Source: Paenibacillus chitinolyticus NBRC 15660
GTDB lineage: Bacteria > Bacillota > Bacilli > Paenibacillales > NBRC-103111
Length of the DNA stretch: 64,000 nt
NCBI RefSeq assembly: GCF_000739915.1
Contig: NZ_BBJT01000007.1
Span: forward strand, 186,001 to 250,000
Reading direction: 5' to 3'
In this document: one piece after another, positions 17,228 to 25,636 of the stretch
Position numbering within the stretch: the stretch's first letter is position 1
Layout of the letters: each line of letters starts with the position of its first letter
Notes under the pieces: generated by a model
Databases searched by the model: none
Seen by the model: the letters and a program-made list of their open reading frames with translations, nothing else
What the model was told of the DNA's origin: nothing
Made by a program: the position numbers and the translations under genes

Positions 17228-18358
17228 TTAGTAAGTATAAGCCAGCAGGGCCATGAGATTATCGAAGGAATACGCCTGGCCGGATGCGACATCGCCGAAG
17301 CCCCCGTTAAGCGGGCTGCCTTCGTCTTTCACCTGATAGGCGTTCATTCTCTGAATGCTGTCCTGATAGAGCGACGCATCGCCGATCTCCGAGCCGATCA
17401 TCGCCGTAATCGCGTAGATCGCCGTAGACTGCACCTGAGTGGCGGGCGTCCCTTCTTTCGTATAGCGGCCGTACAGGGTCCCCGCTTTTACATGGTCCTT
17501 GATGTAACGGATGCTGGCCGGAGCCGGTTCGCCCGCTTCAGCCAAATGCAGCACCGTGAGCAGGGATTCCACCATGTTGATCCCCTCTGAGGTGTAGGCG
17601 TTCTTCTCGTAATCGAACCGTGTCTCGTAGAAAGGGAACGCGTCCGACAAATATCCTTTTGCGATAAGGCTTTTCATATTATCCAGCAGCGCTTGCCTGG
17701 AAGCATCCGGGGCAGGCAGCATGCCGAGCGTCCGCAGGTCGATATAGCAGAGCGTCACGAACTTGTTCGTAATCCCGTACGTTTCATCGTAAAAGTCGTA
17801 AAGCCTGCCGTCCTTCACGTTCGTTTCGTAGAACCGCTTGCCGTATTTCTCCGCTTCCTTAGCGTAAGCCGGTTCGTCGAAAGCCTTGGCCGCCTCGGCC
17901 AGAGCCCGGATCACCCGCAGATCGTCCACAGCCGCGTTGAGCGGGTATTTCTTCTGCTGTTTGGGACTGTACCGGTAGCTGAAGCCCCGCTTCAGGTCAA
18001 ATGTCTGTTGGGCAAGCGCCCAATGCCGCGCGAATTCCTCTTTCCGCTTGGATCGTGCGTCTTCCCTCATTTGAAGCGAAGCGGATTCGCTGAGCACTTC
18101 GTGGCCCGTGGCCGCTTCCTTGGCTTCGTCCGTTTCCTTGAAATTCGTAAACACGCCGAATGGACCCGTCATGCGGGTCTTTACAAAAGCATACAACGCC
18201 TGCCGTTCGTTCTGCACGTTGATGATTTTTCCATTCTGCCCGGCCGGTTCCCCGGAAGGGGCCGGCATCGGAGGAGCGTCTTCTGTTTTCCGGTTGACGA
18301 TCAGGAACAAAACCAGGCACAATACGACACCGAGCGCGATTGCGGTTCCTTTCTTCAA
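17228..18358 (-). CDS. ydaJ: glycoside hydrolase family 8-like protein (YdaJ)
   Basis: The 376-residue protein begins with a membrane anchor (GTAIALGVVLCLVLFLIVN) lacking an obvious lipobox, then a Pro-rich linker and an alpha/alpha-barrel of GH8 type. GH8 landmarks visible are TGHEVLSESASLQMREDA (near 85-100), with the candidate catalytic Glu, and AAVDDLRVIRALAEA (near 143-157), with the acidic pair. GH8 enzymes cut beta-1,4-glucan, xylan or chitosan; in synthase operons they edit the growing polymer. It is the first structural gene of the six-gene operon. The promoter region upstream carries a candidate leader peptide (18398-18436). Confidence 0.83.
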   Translation of the reverse strand: MKKGTAIALGVVLCLVLFLIVNRKTEDAPPMPAPSGEPAGQNGKIINVQNERQALYAFVKTRMTGPFGVFTNFKETDEAKEAATGHEVLSESASLQMREDARSKRKEEFARHWALAQQTFDLKRGFSYRYSPKQQKKYPLNAAVDDLRVIRALAEAAKAFDEPAYAKEAEKYGKRFYETNVKDGRLYDFYDETYGITNKFVTLCYIDLRTLGMLPAPDASRQALLDNMKSLIAKGYLSDAFPFYETRFDYEKNAYTSEGINMVESLLTVLHLAEAGEPAPASIRYIKDHVKAGTLYGRYTKEGTPATQVQSTAIYAITAMIGSEIGDASLYQDSIQRMNAYQVKDEGSPLNGGFGDVASGQAYSFDNLMALLAYTY

Positions 18359-18397
18359 GCCGTCACTTCCTTTATTCCGAATCTCATTAAATCACCG

Positions 18398-18436
18398 TTA
18401 TCTATGTTTAAGCTTAAAATCCGCTTTACCTGCCAA
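18398..18436 (-). CDS. possible 12-residue leader peptide before the exopolysaccharide operon
   Basis: A perfect AAGGAGGT is followed after 8 bases by TTG 18436 and an open frame of 12 codons (MAGKADFKLKHR) that ends at TAA 18398-18400, 40 bases before the GH8 start. A full-strength ribosome-binding site not attached to the structural gene suggests either a leader peptide or an unrelated purine run. No attenuator hairpin is evident after it. Confidence 0.25.
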   Translation of the reverse strand: MAGKADFKLKHR

Positions 18437-18593
18437 AATATTCTACCTCCTTAATACTGCCACAAAGTCGCAAATCAAAGCAATGCCCGTTCCATTAAAT
18501 TTGACATAAGGCGACATTAAGAAAAGCCGCAAACGCGGTCTCCCGGCTTGAGCGGCTCTTAAGAGATAAGGAATTCCTCTGCGGGTTTCCCGC

Positions 18594-18632
18594 AAAAAAA
18601 GAAGACCCCTCTCCTGACGAGGAGGGTCTTCC
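18594..18632 (-). terminator. terminator of the GH20 gene
   Basis: On the minus strand GGAAGACCCTCCTC pairs with GAGGGGTCTTC, followed by seven T. It lies 38 bases after the stop codon of the hexosaminidase gene. Confidence 0.88.
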
Positions 18633-18669
18633 GTTACTTCCTTGCATATTGGCGATTCCGGATTCCGGC

Positions 18670-20580
18670 TTAGAACGGATTATTGACGTGGAAAAAGACG
18701 TTTGGCGACGCCATCCGGTAGTAGAAGCTGCACCAGCCGACGCCTTTGTTCGTGAACCGGTTCGACGTGCTGTACAGCAGGCGCTCCTGCTCCAGTTCCT
18801 CGATCCGGCCGATCCGGCCTTCCGCGTAGTCCAAAAGCCGCACGGATGCAGTATCCAGACGGCTCAGAACCCCGCCGTAACGGATGTCGATGACTTCCCA
18901 TCCGAACGGCTTGAACATGCTCAGCCACTGGGTTCTGTGTGCCGCCCGCAGGGCGCGCACCGCTTCCGCAATCTCCGGAAGCACGTCTTTCGCGATACGA
19001 GTCAGCGTATCCTTATCACCCGCATCATAAGCGCGCTTAAGCTCGATGCCGATCTCGCTCTTGCGCTTCAGCACGCCGGCCAGCTTCTCCGGCACGTCGA
19101 AGATGTAGTCGAGCGACGCGCCCGGGTCGCGCCTGCTGGAGATGTCCTGCTCCACCTTCGCGTAGTGGGCGGACATCTCCAGCCCCTCGATCTGCTTGTC
19201 GAACAAGCCAAGCAGCACGTCCTGGTACAGCAGGAACTTCGACGGGTTGCTCTGTTTGCGGTTGTCCGGCTCCGAACCCGGCGTTTCGTCCAGGTACTTC
19301 ATCTGGAGATAGGCGTCCGCCTCAAGGCCGGTGCAGAACTTCACACGCTCGGCGAGCACGTCCCAGTCCGGGGAGCCCTCCGTATACGCGTGCTCCGCGT
19401 AAAACTGCAGGCCGAGCAGCGCAATGTACGGGTTGCTCTCCATCCCGTCGTCGCCCCACATGGTCGCGTAGGCTTCGCGGATGCCGTGCTTCTTGTTCAC
19501 GCGCAGCGCGGCGTCGGTCGCTTTCAGCGACAGGCCGTAGTTCACGCCGAACGTATTGAACACCCAGACGCCGCCGGCGTATACGAGATTGCAGCCGAGC
19601 GGAGCGTGCTGGGCAATCTGGTTTTCGTAGTCCGTTTCTTCGGTATGCACATAATCCCAATACACCAGATCCACGTCTTTGGGAATACGGGCGGCCATCT
19701 CAGCCGGAATTTGCGTGTCTTTGTTGTAATGCTCGCTGCCCGTGCCGGAAGCCAGCTTAAGGAACATATCGCTCCACATCATCGCTTTCAGCCCGCGACG
19801 GCGCGTCATGTCCAGCACCTTATCCAGGTGCGTGATCATAATGTCAAAACGGCTCGTAAACCCGTTCTTGTCCAAATATTTGCCGCGGCCCAGCTCTTCC
19901 GCCTCGTCCATGCCGATGTGGATTTTGCGGCTGCGGAACGGTGCGCTGGCCGCATCGATCATCTTCTCGACTAGCTCGTCCGTTTTGTCGTAGCTGACCA
20001 GAAGGGCGCCCTTCGTGTCTTTGTAGTCCTTAACGGGCTCCCACTTCAGGAACTCTTCCAGGTGGGCAAGCGTCTGGATGCTCGGAAACGCTTCGATTCC
20101 GAACTGATCCGCATAATCGTCGATCTCTTTCAGTTCCGCTTGTGTATAGCGCCCGCGCATATACCCGAAATACGGCTCCCCTTCGATCTCGTAAGTGTCC
20201 TCGAGATACAGCATGACCGTATTCATGCCCATCAGCGCCATTTTGCGGATCATGAATTTAAAGCTTTCGAGCGTCAGTACTCCGTTGCGGGACAAGTCGA
20301 ACATAGGTCCGACAACGTCCAGATGCTGTTTCTCCCGGATGCTGAACGACTCTCCGCCGCTTCCGTGCTGAACAAGAAGGCCGAGCGCGCGGTAAAACTG
20401 ATGCTTCTGCCCGTAGCGGATATAAGCCGCTCCCTGCTCCAGACCCACTTCCAGATCGCCGGATGACGGTCCGACGGCAACTTTCAATCCGTCTTCCGCT
20501 TCCGTGACGGAAAGCTCCTGCAGCAATACCTGCAGACCCGGCTGCAGCCCTGTCAAATCTCCTTCGAAACGCAATTTCAT
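18670..20580 (-). CDS. family 20 glycoside hydrolase (exo-beta-N-acetylglucosaminidase type)
   Basis: From ATG 20580 (GGGGAGGAAACC upstream) the protein has 636 residues and no signal peptide, so it is probably cytoplasmic. An N-terminal ~85-residue accessory domain precedes the TIM barrel starting at GPMFDLSRNGVL. The GH20 signature HIGMDEAEELG (221-231) supplies the Asp225-Glu226 catalytic pair of substrate-assisted hexosaminidases. The C-terminal ~200 residues are helical. The family removes terminal GlcNAc or GalNAc from oligosaccharides. A longer frame starting at 20646 lacks a ribosome-binding site. A near-cre sequence lies 308 bases upstream (20888-20902), suggesting carbon control. 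Confidence 0.85.
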   Translation of the reverse strand: MKLRFEGDLTGLQPGLQVLLQELSVTEAEDGLKVAVGPSSGDLEVGLEQGAAYIRYGQKHQFYRALGLLVQHGSGGESFSIREKQHLDVVGPMFDLSRNGVLTLESFKFMIRKMALMGMNTVMLYLEDTYEIEGEPYFGYMRGRYTQAELKEIDDYADQFGIEAFPSIQTLAHLEEFLKWEPVKDYKDTKGALLVSYDKTDELVEKMIDAASAPFRSRKIHIGMDEAEELGRGKYLDKNGFTSRFDIMITHLDKVLDMTRRRGLKAMMWSDMFLKLASGTGSEHYNKDTQIPAEMAARIPKDVDLVYWDYVHTEETDYENQIAQHAPLGCNLVYAGGVWVFNTFGVNYGLSLKATDAALRVNKKHGIREAYATMWGDDGMESNPYIALLGLQFYAEHAYTEGSPDWDVLAERVKFCTGLEADAYLQMKYLDETPGSEPDNRKQSNPSKFLLYQDVLLGLFDKQIEGLEMSAHYAKVEQDISSRRDPGASLDYIFDVPEKLAGVLKRKSEIGIELKRAYDAGDKDTLTRIAKDVLPEIAEAVRALRAAHRTQWLSMFKPFGWEVIDIRYGGVLSRLDTASVRLLDYAEGRIGRIEELEQERLLYSTSNRFTNKGVGWCSFYYRMASPNVFFHVNNPF

Positions 20581-20887
20581 TAGCGGTTTCCTCCCCAATT
20601 GTTTTCCTGTTCCCGGCTTGGCCGGTCTCTCTTTTTGTATGGGCATAAAGACCGAATCTTACGATGACTGAAAGCTCTTTACACCGTTTCATCGAGTCAG
20701 CAGCTTCATGAACTCCGGTAAAAGCGTGGTTCCAGACTAACGGCTAACTTCCCTCAGCGGAGACCGTCCCCCGGACGTCATTTCCACAGAGCGGTTGCGT
20801 GTAACCGTTTTTTTACCCAGATACTACGTTCTACAAGCCGCCGGATTGTCCTCCTCCAACCGTATTCAAATAATTGATTAGGTTAAA

Positions 20888-20902
20888 AGAAAATGTTTTC
20901 AA
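20888..20902 (-). promoter_or_regulatory. near-consensus cre (CcpA) site upstream of the GH20 gene
   Basis: Minus-strand TTGAAAACATTTTCT matches WTGNAANCGNWNNCW except for A instead of G in the central CG. Known functional cre sites include comparable single deviations, and the downstream gene is a carbohydrate hydrolase. Confidence 0.4.
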
Positions 20903-21048
20903 GACGGCACAAAAACATCCCGGCTCGGGAGTGCCGGAATGTAGTGGGCCGCATTTGCCATTTTTCTGACACAATAGATCTTTAAACTGGGGGTTTAGAG
21001 AGCAGGAAGCGCCGTATAGTTATTACCAGGGCGTCCGCCTTCTCCCGC

Positions 21049-21057
21049 TGATATACT
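21049..21057 (+). promoter_or_regulatory. extended -10 promoter element for the two-component operon
   Basis: TGATATACT is TGn followed by TATACT, 30 bases before the response-regulator start. There is no good -35 at 17 bases, as is common with extended -10 promoters. Confidence 0.45.
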
Positions 21058-21086
21058 AACGGTGATAGAAAGGAAGCGGACCGACT

Positions 21087-21764
21087 ATGAAAAAAGTGCT
21101 GATTATCGAAGATGAAGCGCCGATTGCCCGCATTTTGCAGGCTTATCTGGAGCGTGAACCCTATAGCGTAAAATGGAATCCCGGAGACGGCGGCATGCTG
21201 GACTTGTTCCTGACCTGGAAGCCGGACCTGGTTCTCCTGGACTTGATGCTGCCCGACCTCGACGGACTGGACGTCCTGAAACAGATCCGGCAGCACGGAA
21301 GCTGTCCGGTCATTATCCTGACGGCCCGCGGTTCCGTACCGGACCGGCTTCAAGGGCTCCAGCAGGGAGCGGACGATTACATCCCCAAGCCGTTCGATCC
21401 CGACGAGGTGATCGCCCGGGTGCAGGCGGTGCTCCGACGCTCCGCCTATATGGCTGACAGCCGGACTGTCCGGCTTGGCAGCTTGGTCGTCGATTTTACG
21501 GCGTGCACGGTTTATTTGCATGACAAGCTGCTCCCGCTGTATCCGCGCGACTGGAGCCTGCTCGCCTTTCTGATCAAGCATCCCAACCAATGCTTCAGCC
21601 GCGAGCAGCTGCTCGACCGGGTGTGGGGCATGGACTACGAAGGAGGCGACCGCGTCGTGGACACGACGATCAAGCGGCTTCGTCAGTGCCTCCAGGACTG
21701 GCCTTCTTCCGAAGGGGAAATTCTTACCATACGGGGATTGGGGTACTCGCTGCATGTTCACTAA
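21087..21764 (+). CDS. OmpR/PhoB-family response regulator
   Basis: The 225-residue regulator has a receiver domain (1-~120) with the acidic pocket EDE near residues 9-11, phospho-acceptor Asp in LVLLDLMLPDLDGLDVL (~52) and Lys in YIPKPFDPDEV (~101). It is followed by a winged-helix DNA-binding domain (RDWSLLAFLIKHPNQCFSREQLLDRVWG). It overlaps the kinase gene by 11 bases, so the two are translated as a pair. The signal and regulon are unknown; the next gene downstream of the kinase is a secreted duplicated-module protein and may be a target. Confidence 0.92.
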   Translation: MKKVLIIEDEAPIARILQAYLEREPYSVKWNPGDGGMLDLFLTWKPDLVLLDLMLPDLDGLDVLKQIRQHGSCPVIILTARGSVPDRLQGLQQGADDYIPKPFDPDEVIARVQAVLRRSAYMADSRTVRLGSLVVDFTACTVYLHDKLLPLYPRDWSLLAFLIKHPNQCFSREQLLDRVWGMDYEGGDRVVDTTIKRLRQCLQDWPSSEGEILTIRGLGYSLHVH

Positions 21765-23253
21765 ACCGCAAACACAACCGCAAACGATGCCCATGCTGCG
21801 TTTCTGGACCTGGCGCTATGCGCTGATTCTGTTTATCACCCTGCTCATCGTCAGTCTTATTGCGGGCGTCTGGATCACAAGCAACGCGAACCGGCAAAGT
21901 TACGAGGTGCTCCAGGCCAGAGCGGAGCAGCTCGCCGATTCCTACGCCCGGGTGATGACGCTTTATCCATTAAGCGGCCCTGCCCAGACTCAGGGAAGCA
22001 TTCGCACCGAAGTGCGCGCGAACCCGGCCGTCAAAGTCTCCCCCTCCACCACTTCCTTTAATGTCATCAGCCCGATTGAGGTTGCACGGCCTCTGGGCGA
22101 TGAAATGATGCAGATCGTTAACAGGCAGGGTAACCTCGATACGTTCAGCAGCAGCGGTGCCCAGTACGACAACGCGGAACGCCCCGGCGGATACGCTGCG
22201 GTGCTGAAAGGGCAGACCGACCGCGAAAGCTTCTCCCTGAACGACCGGACCTGGCTGCGGGTAGGCGTGCCGCTAATGGATCGCGGCAGTGTAATAGGTG
22301 CTCTGTATCTGAGCACGCCCACACCCGACAATGCGGAACAGACCCGGCAGACTTACGTGATCGCCGTTCTGATTACGCTGGGTCTTGCGCTGGGCGGCTG
22401 GACCGCTATTTACCTGCTGCTCCGCAAGCTCACGAGGCCGCTCCGGCAGCTAGCCAATGCCGCTCTTCAAGTAGCCGACGGGCACTATGCTCCTGTCCTG
22501 CCGGTCGCCCCCATGAAAGAAAGGGAGCTTATGCAGCTATTTACTTCCTTTAACGAAATGACCTCCCGGCTCCGGCAGCTGGAGCAGATGCGGACCGACC
22601 TCCTCGCCGGAGTGTCACACGAGCTGCGCACCCCGCTCACTTCCATCCGCGGAATGGTCCAGGCCGTCCACGGTAAGGTGGTCACCGGAGGCGAAGCGAA
22701 CGAATTTCTGGAGATTTCTCTCGAAGAAACTAAGCGGATGCAGAAAATGATCGACGATATGCTGGAGTTCTCGTCTCTGGAAGCGGGAGCTGTCCACTCC
22801 GAGAAGACAACGGTGGATCTCTCCCTGCTCGTGACTCATCTTGTGCAGCAGTTAAGCTCCCTGCCCGCCTGCGCCAATGTTCGCGTCGAGACGGTCCTCC
22901 CTGCGGAGACAATCCGGCTGCTTGGGGATCAAGGGCAGCTTAAACAAATGCTCATGAATTTGATTATGAACAGTACGGCGGCGGGTTCAACCTCGATCAC
23001 CGTGCACGCCTATCCCCTCGGTTCCATGATTCACGTAGATGTGAAAGACAACGGCAGCGGAATCAGGGAATCCGAAGTGCCGCATATTTTCGAGAGATAT
23101 TACCGGGGAGACAGCCGGAGGAAGAAGAAGCAGGGGCTCGGTCTGGGCCTCCCCCTCAGCAGACTGCTCGCCCAGGCCAACGGCGGGGAGCTGGCCCTTC
23201 AGGAGACATCGCCCAAAGGAACGGTTTTCAAGCTCACCCTGCCTGCCGTCTGA
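21754..23253 (+). CDS. membrane sensor histidine kinase
   Basis: The 499-residue kinase has membrane helices at about 22-43 and 207-228 flanking a ~160-residue extracytoplasmic sensor (dCache/sCache-like, not identifiable further). HAMP follows (LRKLTRPLRQLANAALQVADGHY), then HisKA with SHELRTPLTSIRGM as the phospho-site and a HATPase domain with N, G1 (VDVKDNGSGI), F and G2 (QGLGLGLPLSRLL) boxes. All catalytic motifs are present. It overlaps the response-regulator gene and ends before a clear terminator at 23281. Confidence 0.92.
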   Translation: MFTKPQTQPQTMPMLRFWTWRYALILFITLLIVSLIAGVWITSNANRQSYEVLQARAEQLADSYARVMTLYPLSGPAQTQGSIRTEVRANPAVKVSPSTTSFNVISPIEVARPLGDEMMQIVNRQGNLDTFSSSGAQYDNAERPGGYAAVLKGQTDRESFSLNDRTWLRVGVPLMDRGSVIGALYLSTPTPDNAEQTRQTYVIAVLITLGLALGGWTAIYLLLRKLTRPLRQLANAALQVADGHYAPVLPVAPMKERELMQLFTSFNEMTSRLRQLEQMRTDLLAGVSHELRTPLTSIRGMVQAVHGKVVTGGEANEFLEISLEETKRMQKMIDDMLEFSSLEAGAVHSEKTTVDLSLLVTHLVQQLSSLPACANVRVETVLPAETIRLLGDQGQLKQMLMNLIMNSTAAGSTSITVHAYPLGSMIHVDVKDNGSGIRESEVPHIFERYYRGDSRRKKKQGLGLGLPLSRLLAQANGGELALQETSPKGTVFKLTLPAV

Positions 23254-23280
23254 CCCTCCTTCTCATACCCGTCCCGACCT

Positions 23281-23317
23281 AAGCCGTTCCGCTTCCTAAG
23301 CCGGAACGGCTTTTTGC
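23281..23317 (+). terminator. terminator after the two-component operon
   Basis: AAGCCGTTCCG pairs with CGGAACGGCTT and is followed by TTTTTG, 28 bases after the kinase stop. Confidence 0.87.
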
Positions 23318-23523
23318 CTTGGAAGTTTGGGAACTTTTGAAGCTCTGAGACTCCGGCCCATTTCCGGGCGTTCTGTTCGTTACCGCAATCTTTCTCCGCT
23401 GCCATATTCCCAACACAATGGGCCTGTATAGTCTTACCTGTAGCCGGCCCCGACAGTCGACATTCACAGATAGAGAGCCGGTTAATCCGATCGCGATGCG
23501 ATCCAAACTAGGGAGGAATCACT

Positions 23524-24282
23524 ATGAAAAAGAAGTTGGCAATGGGAACGATGGCTTTGGCGGTTTTTGCAATGGCGGGCTCCGCTTATGCGGCGCAACC
23601 TGAGGCTTCTGCCCCTGCATTCACAAAAGCGGCCACTGCGATCTCCGCAGTAAAGGGCAGCACAGCTGTCTTCAATGAGGTTAAATTACCTCAGGGCGTC
23701 AGCTTCGAGGAATTTGCCAAAAAGCAAGGCCTGACCGCCGAACAGCTCATCGAAAAATTGAAAAAGGACGGCACGCTTGACCACTTGGCCGAAGCAAAGG
23801 GACAAACCGTTGAAGAGGCCGCTGAGTTTTTAAAGAAAAACGGACTATTCGCGGCAAGCCATAACGCTCTAGCCATCAGTACTTTTTCCCCTGCGGAGCA
23901 GGGAGACGGAAAAACGGACGGCACTGCAGGGAACACCATCAAAGCCGTGCTTTTAGAAAAAAACGTGACAAACGACAAAGGCCAAACAGCCGAGACCGTA
24001 GAGGATATCGCGCTCCCTCCAAGCTTGAGCTTCGAGGAATTCGCCAAGGCGCAAGGCTTGACCGTCGACGAACTGATCGCCCGATTGAAAGAGGACGGAA
24101 CCCTGGGCACCATCGCCAAGGCAAACGGACAATCTGTCGAAGAAACGATCGAATTTGTGAAAAAGAACGGTTTGTTTGCGGCCGCCGGGAAGGCTTCCCT
24201 CTTCAGCACGATCATCTCGTCAGTGGACGGCGGTACAGTGGCTAGAGGGGCTGTCCAAGCAATTAAGCTCGATTCCAAGTAA
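23524..24282 (+). CDS. secreted protein with two copies of a helical module
   Basis: The 252-residue protein has a signal peptide (MKKKLAMGTMALAVFAMAGSAYA) and then two copies of a ~60-residue module, about 58-120 and 163-226. Each copy reads L-P-x-x-x-SFEEFAK-x-QGLT-x-x-(E/D)LI-x-(K/R)LK-x-DGTL, then A-K/E-GQ-x-VEE and KKNGLFAA. I do not recognise the family. The pattern of short amphipathic helices with charged faces suggests a secreted or wall-associated adaptor, inhibitor or LysM-like binding module, but that is speculation. GGGAGGAATCACT precedes ATG 23524. It follows a sensor kinase operon on the same strand, separated by a terminator. Confidence 0.75.
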   Translation: MKKKLAMGTMALAVFAMAGSAYAAQPEASAPAFTKAATAISAVKGSTAVFNEVKLPQGVSFEEFAKKQGLTAEQLIEKLKKDGTLDHLAEAKGQTVEEAAEFLKKNGLFAASHNALAISTFSPAEQGDGKTDGTAGNTIKAVLLEKNVTNDKGQTAETVEDIALPPSLSFEEFAKAQGLTVDELIARLKEDGTLGTIAKANGQSVEETIEFVKKNGLFAAAGKASLFSTIISSVDGGTVARGAVQAIKLDSK

Positions 24283-24426
24283 CCGGCGCAGTCGTCGGGA
24301 CCGTAAGGGCACGCCGCAATCGTTTCAACATTCTTGTGTGCTCTGTCCGATAGGTTCTGCCCGATCGTATAGGTCTAGGTCAACCTGACAAATGGCTAGA
24401 AGAAACGGCAGGCCCCTAAAATAAAA

Positions 24427-24472
24427 AGCTGCCCCGATAGGTCCGATGACCACGGGGCAGCTCTTCTTTTAT
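24427..24472. terminator. terminator between convergent genes
   Basis: AGCTGCCCCG (24427-24436) pairs with CGGGGCAGCT (24453-24462), with A-rich left and T-rich right flanks. Confidence 0.85.
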
Positions 24473-24548
24473 TCAAAAGAGAGACTTGAACGGTATTGCT
24501 GCTGTTCGTACGGGAATGCGTGTCGACGGTTGTGCCCGGGGGCCGGTG

Positions 24549-25324
24549 CTGCCGAGCGCGTCCCTCGCGTTCGTTATTTTCGCGGATCCTTCACCAGAAT
24601 TCCCCGGTAAGCAACCGAAATGGCCTGGTCGAGCATATTGGCTCCGGTCATAAGCGGACTACCGCTCACCGTTCTTGCCGCCGAGTCAGGAATAAATCGG
24701 TTCACCGCGCTCATATAATTCGTTAGCTGGGTAGCGGTTAAATCGTCCCGCATCAGGATGCCGATCTTGGTCAGCGCCTGGGGCACGCCGATCTGCCAGT
24801 GGTACCAGTTGCCGTAAGGAGCCACGGTCGTGTTGTACTTCTGCGTATAAAGCCAGTCGAGGGCGCTCAGCACGTCATTTTTCAGAGCCGTATTTCCGTA
24901 GAAGGAAGAACCCTGCGTGTAGTAAACCGTAATCATGGAAAGCAGGCGGTTGTACGAATTGGTGATATCGCCCGATTTTGTATAACTGTCCGTGCTGGTA
25001 AAAGGGAGGTCGACCCACAAATAAGTCCGGTCCGCACCGCGGTTCAGGATATCCCAAACTCCTTTACCGCTGGAACAAGGGGCCGAAGCCGCCGCACACG
25101 AAGAAACGGCGCTGTCCATTTTGGCGAGTTTGCTGCGGAGCACGGGGTCCGAAACGGGAAGGGAATATTGATCGTCCCCCAGAATCAAATGCAGCAGCCT
25201 CAAACGCACGCCGTCACAAGGGTCCTCCGCCCGGACCGGACGCGCGCCTGCGCCGAGCAGCGTCGAATACAAGGGAAAAACAAAGGATCACGGAAAGATA
25301 AGGCGCTTTGGTCAGACGGTACAT
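24549..25324 (-). pseudogene. truncated and frameshifted polysaccharide lyase family 8 gene
   Basis: ATG 25324 behind GGAGGAGGT opens a signal peptide (MYRLTKAPYLSVILCF...) that leaves the reading frame at a T5 run near 25278. With one T removed it continues into LYSTLLGAGARPVRAED and the PL8 N-terminal alpha-barrel (GVWDILNRGADRTYLWVDLPF, YGNWYHWQIGVPQALTKIGILM, ISVAYRGILVKDP). A second shift at an A4 run near 24576 causes the stop; restoring one A gives RKITNARDALG, as in the family. After that the similarity ends: the central and C-terminal beta domains with catalytic Asn/His/Tyr of a ~750-1000-residue lyase are missing. Substrates would be hyaluronan, chondroitin or xanthan. Both shifts are in homopolymers, so sequencing error cannot be excluded for them, but the truncation remains. 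Confidence 0.75.
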
Positions 25325-25355
25325 GGTCATACCTCCTCCATTTTATCAAAACTTA

Positions 25356-25370
25356 ATGAAAGCGTTATCT
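25356..25370 (+). promoter_or_regulatory. perfect cre box (CcpA site) before the broken lyase gene
   Basis: ATGAAAGCGTTATCT fits the Bacillus cre consensus WTGNAANCGNWNNCW at every constrained position. It is 32 bases upstream of the lyase start, overlapping where its promoter should be, and so would give glucose repression. Confidence 0.75.
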
Positions 25371-25636
25371 TTTCCGTCATACGGAATTGTAAAGCCCTAC
25401 ACGTGCAAGATTTTTACTTTTATCGGCCTGATTTCGACTTCCAAATTTTACATTTTTGACTTGAATAGCATTTTTTTAGTAATCTAGTAGAGTGCCCTCT
25501 TACACCACTCACGTCATTATAAGCATTCTTTGCCCTCCGAGATTGTAACTTATGACACCTGGGTATTATATCTTGTGGGAAAAACTTACTTGGCTCCGCC
25601 CAAAAAGAGAATCGTTTAAACAGGGGAGATTGGTAT

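Larger units (their letters stand above)
20581..21086. other. 505-base divergent intergenic region
   Basis: No convincing gene is present on either strand. It must hold the promoters of the GH20 gene (minus) and of the two-component system (plus). Visible elements are the near-cre site at 20888-20902 and an extended -10 at 21049-21057. Confidence 0.5.

Noticed and set aside
18649-19974. A 441-codon plus-strand frame across the GH20 gene
   Set aside because: Shadow of the high-GC minus-strand gene, without ribosome-binding site or domain; the GH20 frame has catalytic motifs.
20581-21086. Small RNA or riboswitch in the long intergenic region
   Set aside because: I could not find a conserved core or a terminator-like hairpin that would support one.
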